DNA from: Citrobacter youngae
GTDB taxonomy: Bacteria; Pseudomonadota; Gammaproteobacteria; Enterobacterales; Enterobacteriaceae
Direction: 5' to 3'
DNA: 64,000 nt
Assembly (NCBI RefSeq): GCF_003818115.1
Contig: NZ_RPOI01000031.1
Location: 1-64,000, forward strand
Shown here: positions 1 through 7,550 of the stretch, piece by piece
How the letters are laid out: each line of letters opens with the position of its first letter
Position numbering within the stretch: the stretch's first letter is position 1
Made by a program: the position numbers and the translations under genes
The notes under the pieces: generated by a model
Database searches by the model: none
The model's input: the letters and a program-made list of their open reading frames with translations, nothing else
Told to the model about the DNA's origin: nothing

Positions 1-249
1 ATATTATCGTCATTTTTGCGACTTAACTCATGGGTGTTCGGTTCCATTAAATATAAAACAAGGGAAATAGAATAAAATCTATCGCATTGATTACCATGAT
101 TATTTTAATTTCAAGTTAATTTATTATCATGCGAAGTAATCTTTGTTTTCTTTCCTTAATATTAATTACTATTAAAAAATTTACATAAGTTTTCCTTTTG
201 GGCGCTAAAATGCCCATGTCTAAATGTTCATACAGGAAAGGAAACCGTG
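1..249. other. AT-rich upstream region of dgcZ
   Basis: No gene is visible in this stretch, which is markedly rich in A and T. It ends with the 5' untranslated region of dgcZ, where two GGA triplets lie close together in AGGAAAGGAAACC just before the start. In E. coli the dgcZ leader is bound by the translational repressor CsrA, which recognises GGA motifs, so these may serve the same purpose here; that is inference. Confidence 0.5.
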
Positions 250-1176
250 ATGATCAGAAGAACGCAGGAAATAGATGTAATTTTAATCGAACTTAACAAA
301 TCAATTGATGCTCATTATAAGTGGCTAGTGAAAATGTTCCGCTGTGTGGTGTCATCAGACGTTACTCAGCCTGATATTTCGGGCGATGACTCTCACGCTG
401 TTTGTCAATTTGGGCAGTGGCTCAAAGACCATCCACAGCACGATGATGATGAATGCAGTTATGTCAGCAATATTCACGCGACACATGAGAAAATGCATTT
501 GTTAGGCAAGGAATTGCTATTGGCAATCGTGGAAGAGCGTAGCCATTCATGGCATTTCGACAGTTTCCAGGATGCGTTACTGGGATTTACGTCTGCGGTC
601 ATGGACTACAAAATATATTTACTGACTATCCGCAGTAATATTGATGTGTTAACAGGTTTGCCTGGCAGAAGAATGCTTGATGAGTCGTTTGACCAGCAGT
701 TACTCGATGCTGAGCCGCTTAACCTGTACATATTGTTGCTGGATATCGACCGTTTTAAACATGTTAATGATACCTACGGACATCTGGTTGGTGACATGGT
801 GTTGCGCAGTCTGGCGTCAAATTTATTAGCATGGACTCGATACGATGAGGTTGCTTATCGCTATGGTGGTGAGGAGTTTATTGTCATCATCCGAACCAAA
901 ACGGACGAGCAGGCATGCCAGGCAGGGTTGCGTCTTTGTCATCTGATTGGCCAGAAAAAAATCCCTTATCCAGAAGGCGAAATCGGCATAACGGTAACGG
1001 CTGGCATTACCAGAGTTCAACAGGGTGAAACACTGGACAACGGTCTTGGACGTGCTGACAGAGCCATGTATGAAGGGAAACAGACCGGCAGGAATCGCTG
1101 CATGTTTATGGATGAAAAAGAGAAAATCACGCTAGTTGGCACTAATGATCAACTGACACCGCGCGTCAGAGCGTGA
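250..1176 (+). CDS. dgcZ: Diguanylate cyclase DgcZ with zinc-sensing CZB domain
   Basis: This enzyme makes cyclic di-GMP from two GTP, promoting poly-GlcNAc biofilm matrix production; zinc inhibits it. The 308-residue protein aligns along its length with E. coli DgcZ (YdeH). The N-terminal CZB domain (about residues 1-125) keeps all four zinc ligands at E. coli positions: His22, Cys52, His79 and His83. The C-terminal GGDEF domain (about 130-295) has an intact GGEEF active-site loop, so it should be catalytically active. I chose the ATG at 250, preceded by AAGGAA, rather than the in-frame GTG at 247, because it reproduces the E. coli start. It is followed by mgrR and mgtS as in K-12. Confidence 0.95.
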   Translation: MIRRTQEIDVILIELNKSIDAHYKWLVKMFRCVVSSDVTQPDISGDDSHAVCQFGQWLKDHPQHDDDECSYVSNIHATHEKMHLLGKELLLAIVEERSHSWHFDSFQDALLGFTSAVMDYKIYLLTIRSNIDVLTGLPGRRMLDESFDQQLLDAEPLNLYILLLDIDRFKHVNDTYGHLVGDMVLRSLASNLLAWTRYDEVAYRYGGEEFIVIIRTKTDEQACQAGLRLCHLIGQKKIPYPEGEIGITVTAGITRVQQGETLDNGLGRADRAMYEGKQTGRNRCMFMDEKEKITLVGTNDQLTPRVRA

Positions 1177-1210
1177 ATTTTATCAGTGTAGACCGGCTGT
1201 AGTTACGTTT

Positions 1211-1245
1211 CGTTTAACTTCCATTGCGGTTGTCGATGATATGTT
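1211..1245 (+). promoter_or_regulatory. Candidate PhoP-dependent promoter of mgrR
   Basis: A half site CGTTTA at 1211 matches the PhoP half-box TGTTTA; the second half (CATTGC at 1222) is weak. A possible -10 TATGTT at 1240-1245 follows at the expected distance and would start a transcript near 1252. In E. coli mgrR is PhoP-activated. The assignment here rests on spacing and one good half site. Confidence 0.4.
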
Positions 1246-1251
1246 AGCCGA

Positions 1252-1352
1252 CTATTCGTTATCTTCGCAGGGAATTGCCAGATAACGTATAAAGCAAAAC
1301 ACAAATCTATCCATGCAAGCATTTACCGCTGGTTTTTCCGGCGGTTTTTTTT
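1252..1352 (+). ncRNA. mgrR: MgrR small RNA
   Basis: MgrR is an Hfq-binding sRNA of about 98 nt which in E. coli represses eptB and so changes lipopolysaccharide modification and antimicrobial peptide sensitivity under PhoPQ control. Here a segment of about 100 nt lies in the same place, between dgcZ and mgtS. It ends in an intrinsic terminator with stem ACCGCTGG/CCGGCGGT (1325-1345) and a run of eight T. The segment contains AAGCAAAACACAAATCTATC, which I recall from the E. coli sRNA. The 5' end is estimated from the putative -10 element. Confidence 0.75.
1325..1352 (+). terminator. Intrinsic terminator of mgrR
   Basis: Eight-base stem ACCGCTGG/CCGGCGGT around a TTTTT loop, followed by eight T. 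Confidence 0.85.
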
Positions 1353-1458
1353 ATCTGTAATTCTGAGAAATGATTCAGGGAAGGGAAGCAGGTAAAAAAT
1401 GGCCCCTTGTGCAGTTATGCGACAAGGGGCCGGTTCGGTGCAGGATTATCTCCGTTCA

Positions 1459-1554
1459 TCAATCATCCCATCTGTGGCTAAAATACGCGGCCAGGAAACC
1501 GGAAAATAAAATAATTCCCAGAACAGCCATAAAAATATTCATATTACCCAGCAT
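1459..1554 (-). CDS. mgtS: Small membrane protein MgtS
   Basis: MgtS (YneM) is a 31-residue inner-membrane protein which in E. coli stabilises the magnesium importer MgtA and modulates the phosphate transporter PitA during magnesium limitation. Reading the minus strand gives a 31-residue product beginning MLGNMNIFMAVLG and ending FSHRWDD. It differs from the E. coli protein by only conservative changes that I can recall (Val to Ile, Lys to Arg). One hydrophobic helix spans about residues 5-24. A good ribosome site AAGGAG lies 8 nt before the ATG. It converges on mgrR and has its own PhoP-type promoter upstream. Confidence 0.95.
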   Translation of the reverse strand: MLGNMNIFMAVLGIILFSGFLAAYFSHRWDD

Positions 1555-1616
1555 AGTAAATGCTCCTTTATCTATTGAGTTTCCTCTCTTACCTTAATTT
1601 CACCTCGTTAATGACT

Positions 1617-1651
1617 ATAGTAGCAATTCGAACTTAAACAAAGAGTGAACT
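1617..1651 (-). promoter_or_regulatory. PhoP box and -10 of mgtS
   Basis: On the minus strand the sequence AGTTCA-CTCTT-TGTTTA (1651 to 1635) is a direct repeat with 5-nt spacing, matching the PhoP box layout. A -10 element TACTAT (1622 to 1617) follows 12 nt later, the usual distance for PhoP-activated promoters. This fits the magnesium-starvation control of mgtS in E. coli. Confidence 0.7.
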
Positions 1652-1798
1652 GTGTGAATATTTCGTCTGAAATGTAAGGTTTTGGCTTTTTCTCGTCGAA
1701 GAAAATAAATAATCGTGACGAAACAGGAGCACCCATCTGCAAATAATCATAATTTTATCTTGTAATCCGCTGCAGCTACCGGGTTGTCCGGACACAAG

Positions 1799-1840
1799 AT
1801 GTTGCACGTTTATAATGCAACACTGTGTCATGGTGGTTCA
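1799..1840 (+). promoter_or_regulatory. Candidate NtrC-binding region upstream of urtA
   Basis: TTGCACG at 1802 and the imperfect dyad GCAAC...TGGTG (1817-1835) resemble NtrC half sites (GCACC / GGTGC). They lie 100-135 bp upstream of a sigma-54 promoter, a usual enhancer distance. The match is partial and the protein could differ. Confidence 0.35.
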
Positions 1841-1933
1841 ATTCTTCTCTCTTGCCGTCATGGCGACGCATTCTTTTTATCTGCATTTCATTGATGGTAT
1901 TTATAATTTATTGAATTATATGCCTTTTTCATA

Positions 1934-1952
1934 TCTGGCACTGTTTTTGCCT
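1934..1952 (+). promoter_or_regulatory. Sigma-54 promoter of urtABCDE
   Basis: CTGGCACTGTTTTTGCC fits the sigma-54 consensus TGGCAC-N5-TTGC, with the GG and GC dinucleotides exactly 10 nt apart. It lies about 90 nt before the urtA start. A nitrogen-regulated sigma-54 promoter makes sense for a urea importer. Confidence 0.8.
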
Positions 1953-2040
1953 TATTCCTTCTGAACACCCTTAATTTGCACCGTTTTGCCTTTCCGGCTG
2001 CACCGGAGCTTTCAGCAAGTCTACTTTCAGGAGTGAAACT

Positions 2041-3312
2041 ATGCAGCGTCGTACATTATTAAAAGCCTTTGCTCTTTCGGCCTCTGTTGTGGTTATGGGG
2101 ATGAGTTTTAGCGTTCAGGCTGCCGACACCATTAAAGTTGGCATCATGCATTCGTTGTCCGGGACAATGGCTATTTCTGAAACACCGCTGAAGGATGTGG
2201 CGTTGATGACCATTGATGAGATCAACGCCAAAGGCGGTGTACTGGGAAAAAAACTGGAGCCGGTAGTGGTTGATCCGGCGTCAAACTGGCCGCTGTTTGC
2301 CGAAAAAGCCCGTCAGTTGCTAAGCCAGGACAAAGTGGCGGTGGTTTTTGGTTGCTGGACATCGGTTTCGCGCAAATCTGTACTGCCGGTATTTGAAGAG
2401 TTAAACGGCCTGTTGTTTTATCCCGTGCAATATGAAGGTGAAGAGATGTCACCTAACGTTTTCTATACCGGCGCTGCGCCCAATCAGCAGGCCATTCCGG
2501 CGGTTGAGTATCTGATGAGTGAAGACGGTGGCAGTGCAAAACGTTTCTTCCTGCTGGGCACCGATTACGTCTATCCGCGAACAACTAACAAAATTCTCCG
2601 TGCCTGGCTGCATTCAAAAGGCATTGCGGATAAAGACATTGAAGAGGTTTATACCCCGTTTGGTCACAGCGATTACCAGACCATCGTCGCCAGCATCAAA
2701 AAATTCTCCGCCGGGGGAAAAACGGCGGTGGTATCAACCATTAATGGCGACTCTAACGTTCCGTTCTATAAAGAGCTGGCAAACCAGGGTCTGAAAGCGA
2801 CCGATGTTCCGGTTGTTGCGTTCTCTGTTGGAGAAGAGGAGTTGCGCGGTATTGATACCAAACCCCTGGTAGGCAATCTTGCGGCCTGGAACTATTTTGA
2901 ATCCGTTGATAATGCCACCAATAAGCAATTTATCGCTGATTACCGCGCCTATGCGAAAGCGCACAAACTGCCGAATGCTGATTCTGTGGTCACGAACGAT
3001 CCGATGGAAGCCACGTATGTTGGCCTGCACATGTGGGCGCAGGCGGTTGAAAAAGCCGGAACGACGGATGTCGATAAAGTCCGTGCGGCCATGGCGGGGC
3101 AATCATTCTCTGCACCTTCTGGCTTTACGCTGACAATGGATGCAACGAACCATCACCTGCATAAACCCGTCATGATTGGCGAAATTGAAAGTAACGGTCA
3201 GTTTAACGTGGTATGGCAAACGGATGCCCCGGTCCGTGCCCAACCGTGGAGTCCGTATATCGCCGGGAATGATAAAAAATCTGAGCAGCCCGTCAAAACC
3301 GCCAGCAACTGA
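2041..3312 (+). CDS. urtA: Urea ABC transporter, substrate-binding protein UrtA
   Basis: UrtA is the periplasmic urea-binding component of the UrtABCDE importer, a branched-chain amino acid (HAAT) type ABC system. The 423-residue protein has an N-terminal export signal ending near SVQAAD; the pair of arginines in QRRTLLK followed by a hydrophobic stretch could be a Tat-type signal, as in other UrtA proteins. The mature part opens with IKVGIMHSLSGTMAISE, and the VFGCWTS segment is typical of the urea/amide-binding subgroup. The ATG at 2041 has the ribosome site CAGGAG. It is the first gene behind the sigma-54 promoter at 1934, and a hairpin separates it from urtB. Confidence 0.92.
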   Translation: MQRRTLLKAFALSASVVVMGMSFSVQAADTIKVGIMHSLSGTMAISETPLKDVALMTIDEINAKGGVLGKKLEPVVVDPASNWPLFAEKARQLLSQDKVAVVFGCWTSVSRKSVLPVFEELNGLLFYPVQYEGEEMSPNVFYTGAAPNQQAIPAVEYLMSEDGGSAKRFFLLGTDYVYPRTTNKILRAWLHSKGIADKDIEEVYTPFGHSDYQTIVASIKKFSAGGKTAVVSTINGDSNVPFYKELANQGLKATDVPVVAFSVGEEELRGIDTKPLVGNLAAWNYFESVDNATNKQFIADYRAYAKAHKLPNADSVVTNDPMEATYVGLHMWAQAVEKAGTTDVDKVRAAMAGQSFSAPSGFTLTMDATNHHLHKPVMIGEIESNGQFNVVWQTDAPVRAQPWSPYIAGNDKKSEQPVKTASN

Positions 3313-3317
3313 TCTTA

Positions 3318-3336
3318 CGCCCTCCTGTGGGAGGGC
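3318..3336 (+). other. Hairpin between urtA and urtB
   Basis: GCCCTCC-TGT-GGAGGGC forms a strong 7-bp hairpin just after the urtA stop and before the urtB ribosome site, with only a short weak T tract. Such a hairpin usually protects the upstream mRNA so that the binding protein is made in excess over the permeases. That role is inferred. Confidence 0.6.
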
Positions 3337-3357
3337 CCAATTTTGGAGAACGCTATC

Positions 3358-4932
3358 ATGAAAGCCATGCGCTTTATTCGTGGCGTGTTGTTGCTGACGT
3401 GGCTTTTGCCGTGGATAGCGCAGGCAACAGATGCCGATACCTTCGCCGCGGCCAGTCGGACACAGCAGGCGACATTACTGGAACAATGGGCGATTAACCC
3501 CGATGTTCAGCGTTTACCTTTGCTTAATGCCCTGAGTGGCGAAAACCTGCTGACCGATGACGTTAAAAATGCATTCACGATGAACGGTTCGCGTGTGCAA
3601 TCTCTGGGGGCGGCCAGCACACCCAGTGGTGAATTAAAAAAAATCCGCCTGACTAACCGCCTGCGTAACCTGGTGGCTGGCACATTGTCTGTTCATCAGT
3701 TATTAAGTGACAATGTCACTTTTAGAATGGCTGCTGCCCGAACATTACAACGTGAAGCACTGCCAGTGATGCTGCCATTTTTGCAGCAAAGGCTGCTGCA
3801 GGAGACGGATGCTGGCGTGAAATCCACCCTGGCGGCTGCTCTGGCAAACCTGCAACTGAACAGTAGTTCGCCCGATGTCAGGCGCCGGGCCATCGAATTG
3901 CTGGGCGCATCCAATGATCCTGAAACACAAGCGCGATTACAGCCTTTCACCCAACTGGAACATGAACCCGATGCGCGTGTACGCGCTGCCGCCAGCGAAA
4001 GCCTGAATACCATTGAACATCGAATGAAGGTTGGAGAGTTGCTTGGCCAGGCGTTTATGGGATTATCGCTCGGGTCTATTTTATTGTTGGCGGCGCTGGG
4101 GCTGGCCATCACCTACGGGTTACTCGGCGTCATTAATATGGCGCACGGTGAAATGCTGATGCTTGGTGCTTATTGTACCTGGATAGTGCAACAGCTGATG
4201 AGCCAGTTTTTCCCGCAGTGGTTAGCCTTTTATCCGCTGATTGCGCTGCCGGTTGCCTTCCTGCTGACCGCCGCTATGGGAATGCTGCTGGAACGCACAG
4301 TGATCCGCCATTTGTACGGACGCCCACTTGAAACGCTACTGGCAACCTGGGGGATTAGCCTGATGCTGATCCAGTTGGTGCGCATGACCTTTGGTGCGCA
4401 AAACCTTGAGGTAGCTAACCCGGCATGGCTGTCGGGCGGTATTCAGGTCTATGCCAATCTGATTTTGCCGTGGAACCGGATTGTGGTGCTGGGATTTGCC
4501 ATTCTGGTGCTGTCCTTCACCTGGTTGTTGCTGAATAAAACCCGTCTGGGTATGCGCGTGCGTGCAGTGACACAAAACCGCAGCATGGCAGATTGCTGCG
4601 GCGTTCCCACGGGGCGCGTGGATATGTTGGCATTTGGTCTCGGCTCCGGCATTGCCGGACTTGGGGGCGTGGCGCTATCGCAGTTGGGCAACGTTGGGCC
4701 AGAACTGGGGCAAAGCTACATCATTGATTCATTTTTGGTGGTGGTGCTGGGAGGCGTTGGACAGCTTGCCGGGAGCGTCGCGGCGGCGTTTGGTTTGGGG
4801 ATTTTCAACAAGATTCTCGAACCGCAGGTTGGGGCCGTCCTCGGCAAAATTATGATTCTGGTGCTGATTATTCTGTTTATTCAAAAACGTCCGCAGGGGC
4901 TGTTTGCGCTAAAAGGGAGGGTCATTGACTGA
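3358..4932 (+). CDS. urtB: Urea ABC transporter permease UrtB
   Basis: UrtB is one of the two membrane subunits of the urea importer. The 524-residue protein has a signal peptide (about residues 1-24, ending near AQATDA), then a periplasmic helical-repeat extension to about residue 225. A LivH-type multi-spanning permease domain follows, starting around GSILLLAALGLAITYG and containing the motif NMAHGEMLMLGAY. The long N-terminal extension is usual for UrtB. I chose the ATG at 3358, which has GGAG 9 nt upstream, over an in-frame TTG at 3343. Its stop overlaps the urtC start by one base (TGATG), indicating translational coupling. Confidence 0.92.
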   Translation: MKAMRFIRGVLLLTWLLPWIAQATDADTFAAASRTQQATLLEQWAINPDVQRLPLLNALSGENLLTDDVKNAFTMNGSRVQSLGAASTPSGELKKIRLTNRLRNLVAGTLSVHQLLSDNVTFRMAAARTLQREALPVMLPFLQQRLLQETDAGVKSTLAAALANLQLNSSSPDVRRRAIELLGASNDPETQARLQPFTQLEHEPDARVRAAASESLNTIEHRMKVGELLGQAFMGLSLGSILLLAALGLAITYGLLGVINMAHGEMLMLGAYCTWIVQQLMSQFFPQWLAFYPLIALPVAFLLTAAMGMLLERTVIRHLYGRPLETLLATWGISLMLIQLVRMTFGAQNLEVANPAWLSGGIQVYANLILPWNRIVVLGFAILVLSFTWLLLNKTRLGMRVRAVTQNRSMADCCGVPTGRVDMLAFGLGSGIAGLGGVALSQLGNVGPELGQSYIIDSFLVVVLGGVGQLAGSVAAAFGLGIFNKILEPQVGAVLGKIMILVLIILFIQKRPQGLFALKGRVID

Positions 4933-6005
4933 TGACGATGCCAATGACATTAACGCTGGCGCGCAAAGCGCCGCGTATTACCTGTGTGCTGGGGCTGGCT
5001 TTACTGCTGGCACTGATTATTCTGCCATTTCTCGCGCTGCTGCCTACGGATCATCCGCTGGCGATATCTGTCTGGACACTGACACTGGTTGGGAAAATTC
5101 TCTGTTATGCCATTGTGGCAGTTGCCCTGGATCTGGTGTGGGGATATGCCGGAATGCTGTCGCTGGGCCACGGTATTTTCTTTGCGCTGGGCGGTTATGC
5201 GATGGGGATGTACCTGATGCGCCAGGCATCTGGTGAAGGGGTGCCAGCTTTTATGTCGTTCCTGTCGTGGACTGAACTTCCGTGGTTCTGGTGGGGAACG
5301 CAGCATTTTCTTTGGGCGATGATATTGGTTGTTATGGTGCCTGGCTTGCTGGCGTTGGTGTTTGGCTGGTTTGCCTTCCGTTCAAAAATCAAAGGGGTCT
5401 ATTTCTCCATCATGACGCAGGCGCTGACCTTTGCCGGCATGCTGTTGTTCTTCCGTAACGAAACCGGGTTTGGCGGCAATAACGGATTTACCGGTTTTAC
5501 CACCATTCTGGGATTTTCGGTGACGGCGACCACGACACGTATCGCGTTGTTCCTGGCGACCGTTGTGCTGCTGATTCTGGCGCTGTGGCTCGGATGGGCG
5601 CTGGCTCGCAGTAAATTTGGCCGTATTTTGACAGCCGTTCGCGACGCTGAAAATCGGTTGATGTTCTGCGGGTATGACCCAAAGGGTTTCAAACTACTGG
5701 TATGGACACTCTCTGCCGTCCTGTGCGGGCTGGCGGGGGCGCTGTATGTTCCGCAGGTGGGGATCATTAACCCCAGTGAAATGTCACCCACCAACTCAAT
5801 TGAAGCCGCGATTTGGGTCGCACTGGGTGGGCGCGGTACGTTGATTGGCCCGGTGTTTGGCGCGGTGCTCGTGAACGGCGCTAAAAGTTGGTTTACCGTC
5901 ATCATGCCTGAATACTGGCAACTGTTTCTCGGCCTGATTTTTATTGGCGTTACGCTGTTTTTGCCTCGAGGCGTAATTGGTCTGTTTCGCAAGGGAGACA
6001 AATAA
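4932..6005 (+). CDS. urtC: Urea ABC transporter permease UrtC
   Basis: UrtC is the second, LivM-type permease of the urea importer. The 357-residue protein is very hydrophobic and carries the LivM-family segments DLVWGYAGMLSLGHGIFFALGG (split by helix 3) and the late WVALGGRGTLIGPVFGA loop that contacts the ATPases. The start codon overlaps the urtB stop and its own stop overlaps the urtD start, so the five genes form one tightly coupled operon. Confidence 0.92.
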   Translation: MTMPMTLTLARKAPRITCVLGLALLLALIILPFLALLPTDHPLAISVWTLTLVGKILCYAIVAVALDLVWGYAGMLSLGHGIFFALGGYAMGMYLMRQASGEGVPAFMSFLSWTELPWFWWGTQHFLWAMILVVMVPGLLALVFGWFAFRSKIKGVYFSIMTQALTFAGMLLFFRNETGFGGNNGFTGFTTILGFSVTATTTRIALFLATVVLLILALWLGWALARSKFGRILTAVRDAENRLMFCGYDPKGFKLLVWTLSAVLCGLAGALYVPQVGIINPSEMSPTNSIEAAIWVALGGRGTLIGPVFGAVLVNGAKSWFTVIMPEYWQLFLGLIFIGVTLFLPRGVIGLFRKGDK

Positions 6006-6802
6006 TGCAGCCAGATGAAGGGCTTTTTACCCGCCAGATGCCGGGCGATCGTTTTCGCAATCAAACAGATCCGGTGCTCCAACTGGAAAAAATAAACGTT
6101 AACTTTGATGGTTTCCAGGCGCTAACGGATTTGACGCTCAATATTGGGGTTGGCGAGTTACGCTGCGTTATTGGACCCAATGGCGCGGGAAAAACCACGT
6201 TGATGGATGTCATCACCGGTAAAACGAAGCCGCAAAGTGGGCGGGCGATTTACGATCAATCCATTGATTTAACATCACTCGACGCCATCGCCATTGCTCG
6301 CCAGGGCATTGGTCGCAAATTTCAGAAACCGACCGTTTTTGAAGCGTTGACGGTGGAAGAGAACCTCGAGTTGGCGATGAAAAATGATAAATCCGTTTGG
6401 GGGTCATTACGGGCGTGTTTATCGGGAGAACAGCGGGATCGCATCGATGACATGTTGACGCTGTTGCGACTGAGTAACGAACGCGCCCGTCGTGCCGGAC
6501 GCCTTTCCCATGGGCAGAAACAATTTCTGGAGATTGGTATGTTGCTGGTGCAGGAGCCGCATTTGTTGCTACTGGATGAGCCAGCTGCCGGGATGACGGA
6601 TGCTGAGACGGAATACACCGCTGAACTGTTTCGCCAGCTTGCCGGAAAACATTCTCTGATGGTGGTTGAGCACGATATGGGGTTTGTTGAGAGCATTGCT
6701 GATCACGTCACGGTATTGCACCAGGGGCGGGTACTGGCCGAGGGGAGCCTGCGCGATGTTCAGGCCAATGAGCAGGTGATTGAAGTGTATCTCGGACGCT
6801 AA
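6005..6802 (+). CDS. urtD: Urea ABC transporter ATPase UrtD
   Basis: UrtD is one of two nucleotide-binding subunits that power urea import. The 265-residue protein has Walker A GPNGAGKTT, the LivG-type signature SHGQKQFLEIGMLL, Walker B LLLLDEPAAGM and a switch histidine in VVEHDMGFV. An extra N-terminal stretch of about 25 residues precedes the ATPase fold. The ATG overlaps the urtC stop by one base. Confidence 0.92.
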   Translation: MQPDEGLFTRQMPGDRFRNQTDPVLQLEKINVNFDGFQALTDLTLNIGVGELRCVIGPNGAGKTTLMDVITGKTKPQSGRAIYDQSIDLTSLDAIAIARQGIGRKFQKPTVFEALTVEENLELAMKNDKSVWGSLRACLSGEQRDRIDDMLTLLRLSNERARRAGRLSHGQKQFLEIGMLLVQEPHLLLLDEPAAGMTDAETEYTAELFRQLAGKHSLMVVEHDMGFVESIADHVTVLHQGRVLAEGSLRDVQANEQVIEVYLGR

Positions 6803-6811
6803 GGAGTGCTG

Positions 6812-7510
6812 ATGCTACAGGTAAATGAACTAAATCAATACTATGGCGGCAGCCATATCCTGCGTGGCGTGAGTTTTGAGGCGCGTATAGGTGAAGTAAC
6901 ATGTCTGCTGGGGCGTAATGGGGTTGGCAAAACGACACTGCTGAAGTGCCTGATGGGTCTGATTCCAACCCGCAGCGGCAGTGTTATCTGGCAGGGTAAA
7001 AACATTACTCTCCGTAAGCCACATCAGCGGGTGCTGGCGGGGGTAGCGTATGTGCCGCAGGGACGCGATATTTTTCCTCGCCTGACGGTTGAAGAGAATC
7101 TGTTGCTGGGACTCTCCCGGTTTTCAGCGCAAGAGGCAAAACGTGTACCGGATGAAATTTATGCGTTGTTTCCGGTATTACAGGAGATGAAATACCGGCG
7201 GGGCGGTGATTTGTCGGGCGGGCAACAGCAACAGTTAGCTATTGGCCGGGCGCTGGCCAGTCGCCCGCAGTTGTTGATCCTCGATGAACCAACAGAGGGG
7301 ATCCAGCCTTCGGTGATTAAGGAGATTGGCCTGGTTATTAGCCAACTGGCCCATCGTGGTGATATGGCTATATTGCTGGTGGAGCAGTTTTATGACTTTG
7401 CCGAACAGCTTGCAGACAAATACCTGTTAATGTCGCGAGGCAGCATTATTCAACGTGGATCAGGTGAAAATATGGCAGCAGAAGGTGTGCGTGGGTTGGT
7501 TGCCATCTAA
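6812..7510 (+). CDS. urtE: Urea ABC transporter ATPase UrtE
   Basis: UrtE is the second, LivF-type ATPase of the urea importer. The 232-residue protein begins MLQVNELNQYYGGSHILRG and contains Walker A GRNGVGKTT, signature LSGGQQQQLAIGRAL and Walker B LLILDEPTEGIQ. The ATG at 6812 is preceded by AAGGAG at 5 nt; an in-frame GTG at 6806 lies inside this ribosome site and is not the start. It is the last gene of the operon, followed by a strong terminator shared with the convergent ydeE. No urease gene is present in the window, so urea would have to be broken down by enzymes encoded elsewhere. Confidence 0.92.
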   Translation: MLQVNELNQYYGGSHILRGVSFEARIGEVTCLLGRNGVGKTTLLKCLMGLIPTRSGSVIWQGKNITLRKPHQRVLAGVAYVPQGRDIFPRLTVEENLLLGLSRFSAQEAKRVPDEIYALFPVLQEMKYRRGGDLSGGQQQQLAIGRALASRPQLLILDEPTEGIQPSVIKEIGLVISQLAHRGDMAILLVEQFYDFAEQLADKYLLMSRGSIIQRGSGENMAAEGVRGLVAI

Positions 7511-7515
7511 ATCAG

Positions 7516-7542
7516 GCGACAGTGCCGTTTTGGCACTGTCGC
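7516..7542. terminator. Bidirectional terminator between urtE and ydeE
   Basis: Perfect 11-bp stem GCGACAGTGCC/GGCACTGTCGC around a GTTTT loop between convergent genes; AT-rich tracts flank it on both sides. Confidence 0.75.
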
Positions 7543-7550
7543 AGTAATTT

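Noticed and set aside
1370..1597. A 75-codon plus-strand frame across the mgtS region.
   Set aside because: It is antisense to mgtS, which has an exact length match, a good ribosome site and a PhoP-type promoter. The plus-strand product resembles nothing.
5399..6082. A 227-codon minus-strand frame inside urtC.
   Set aside because: It lies opposite a well-conserved permease gene and has the low-complexity composition expected from the antisense of a GC-rich membrane-protein gene.
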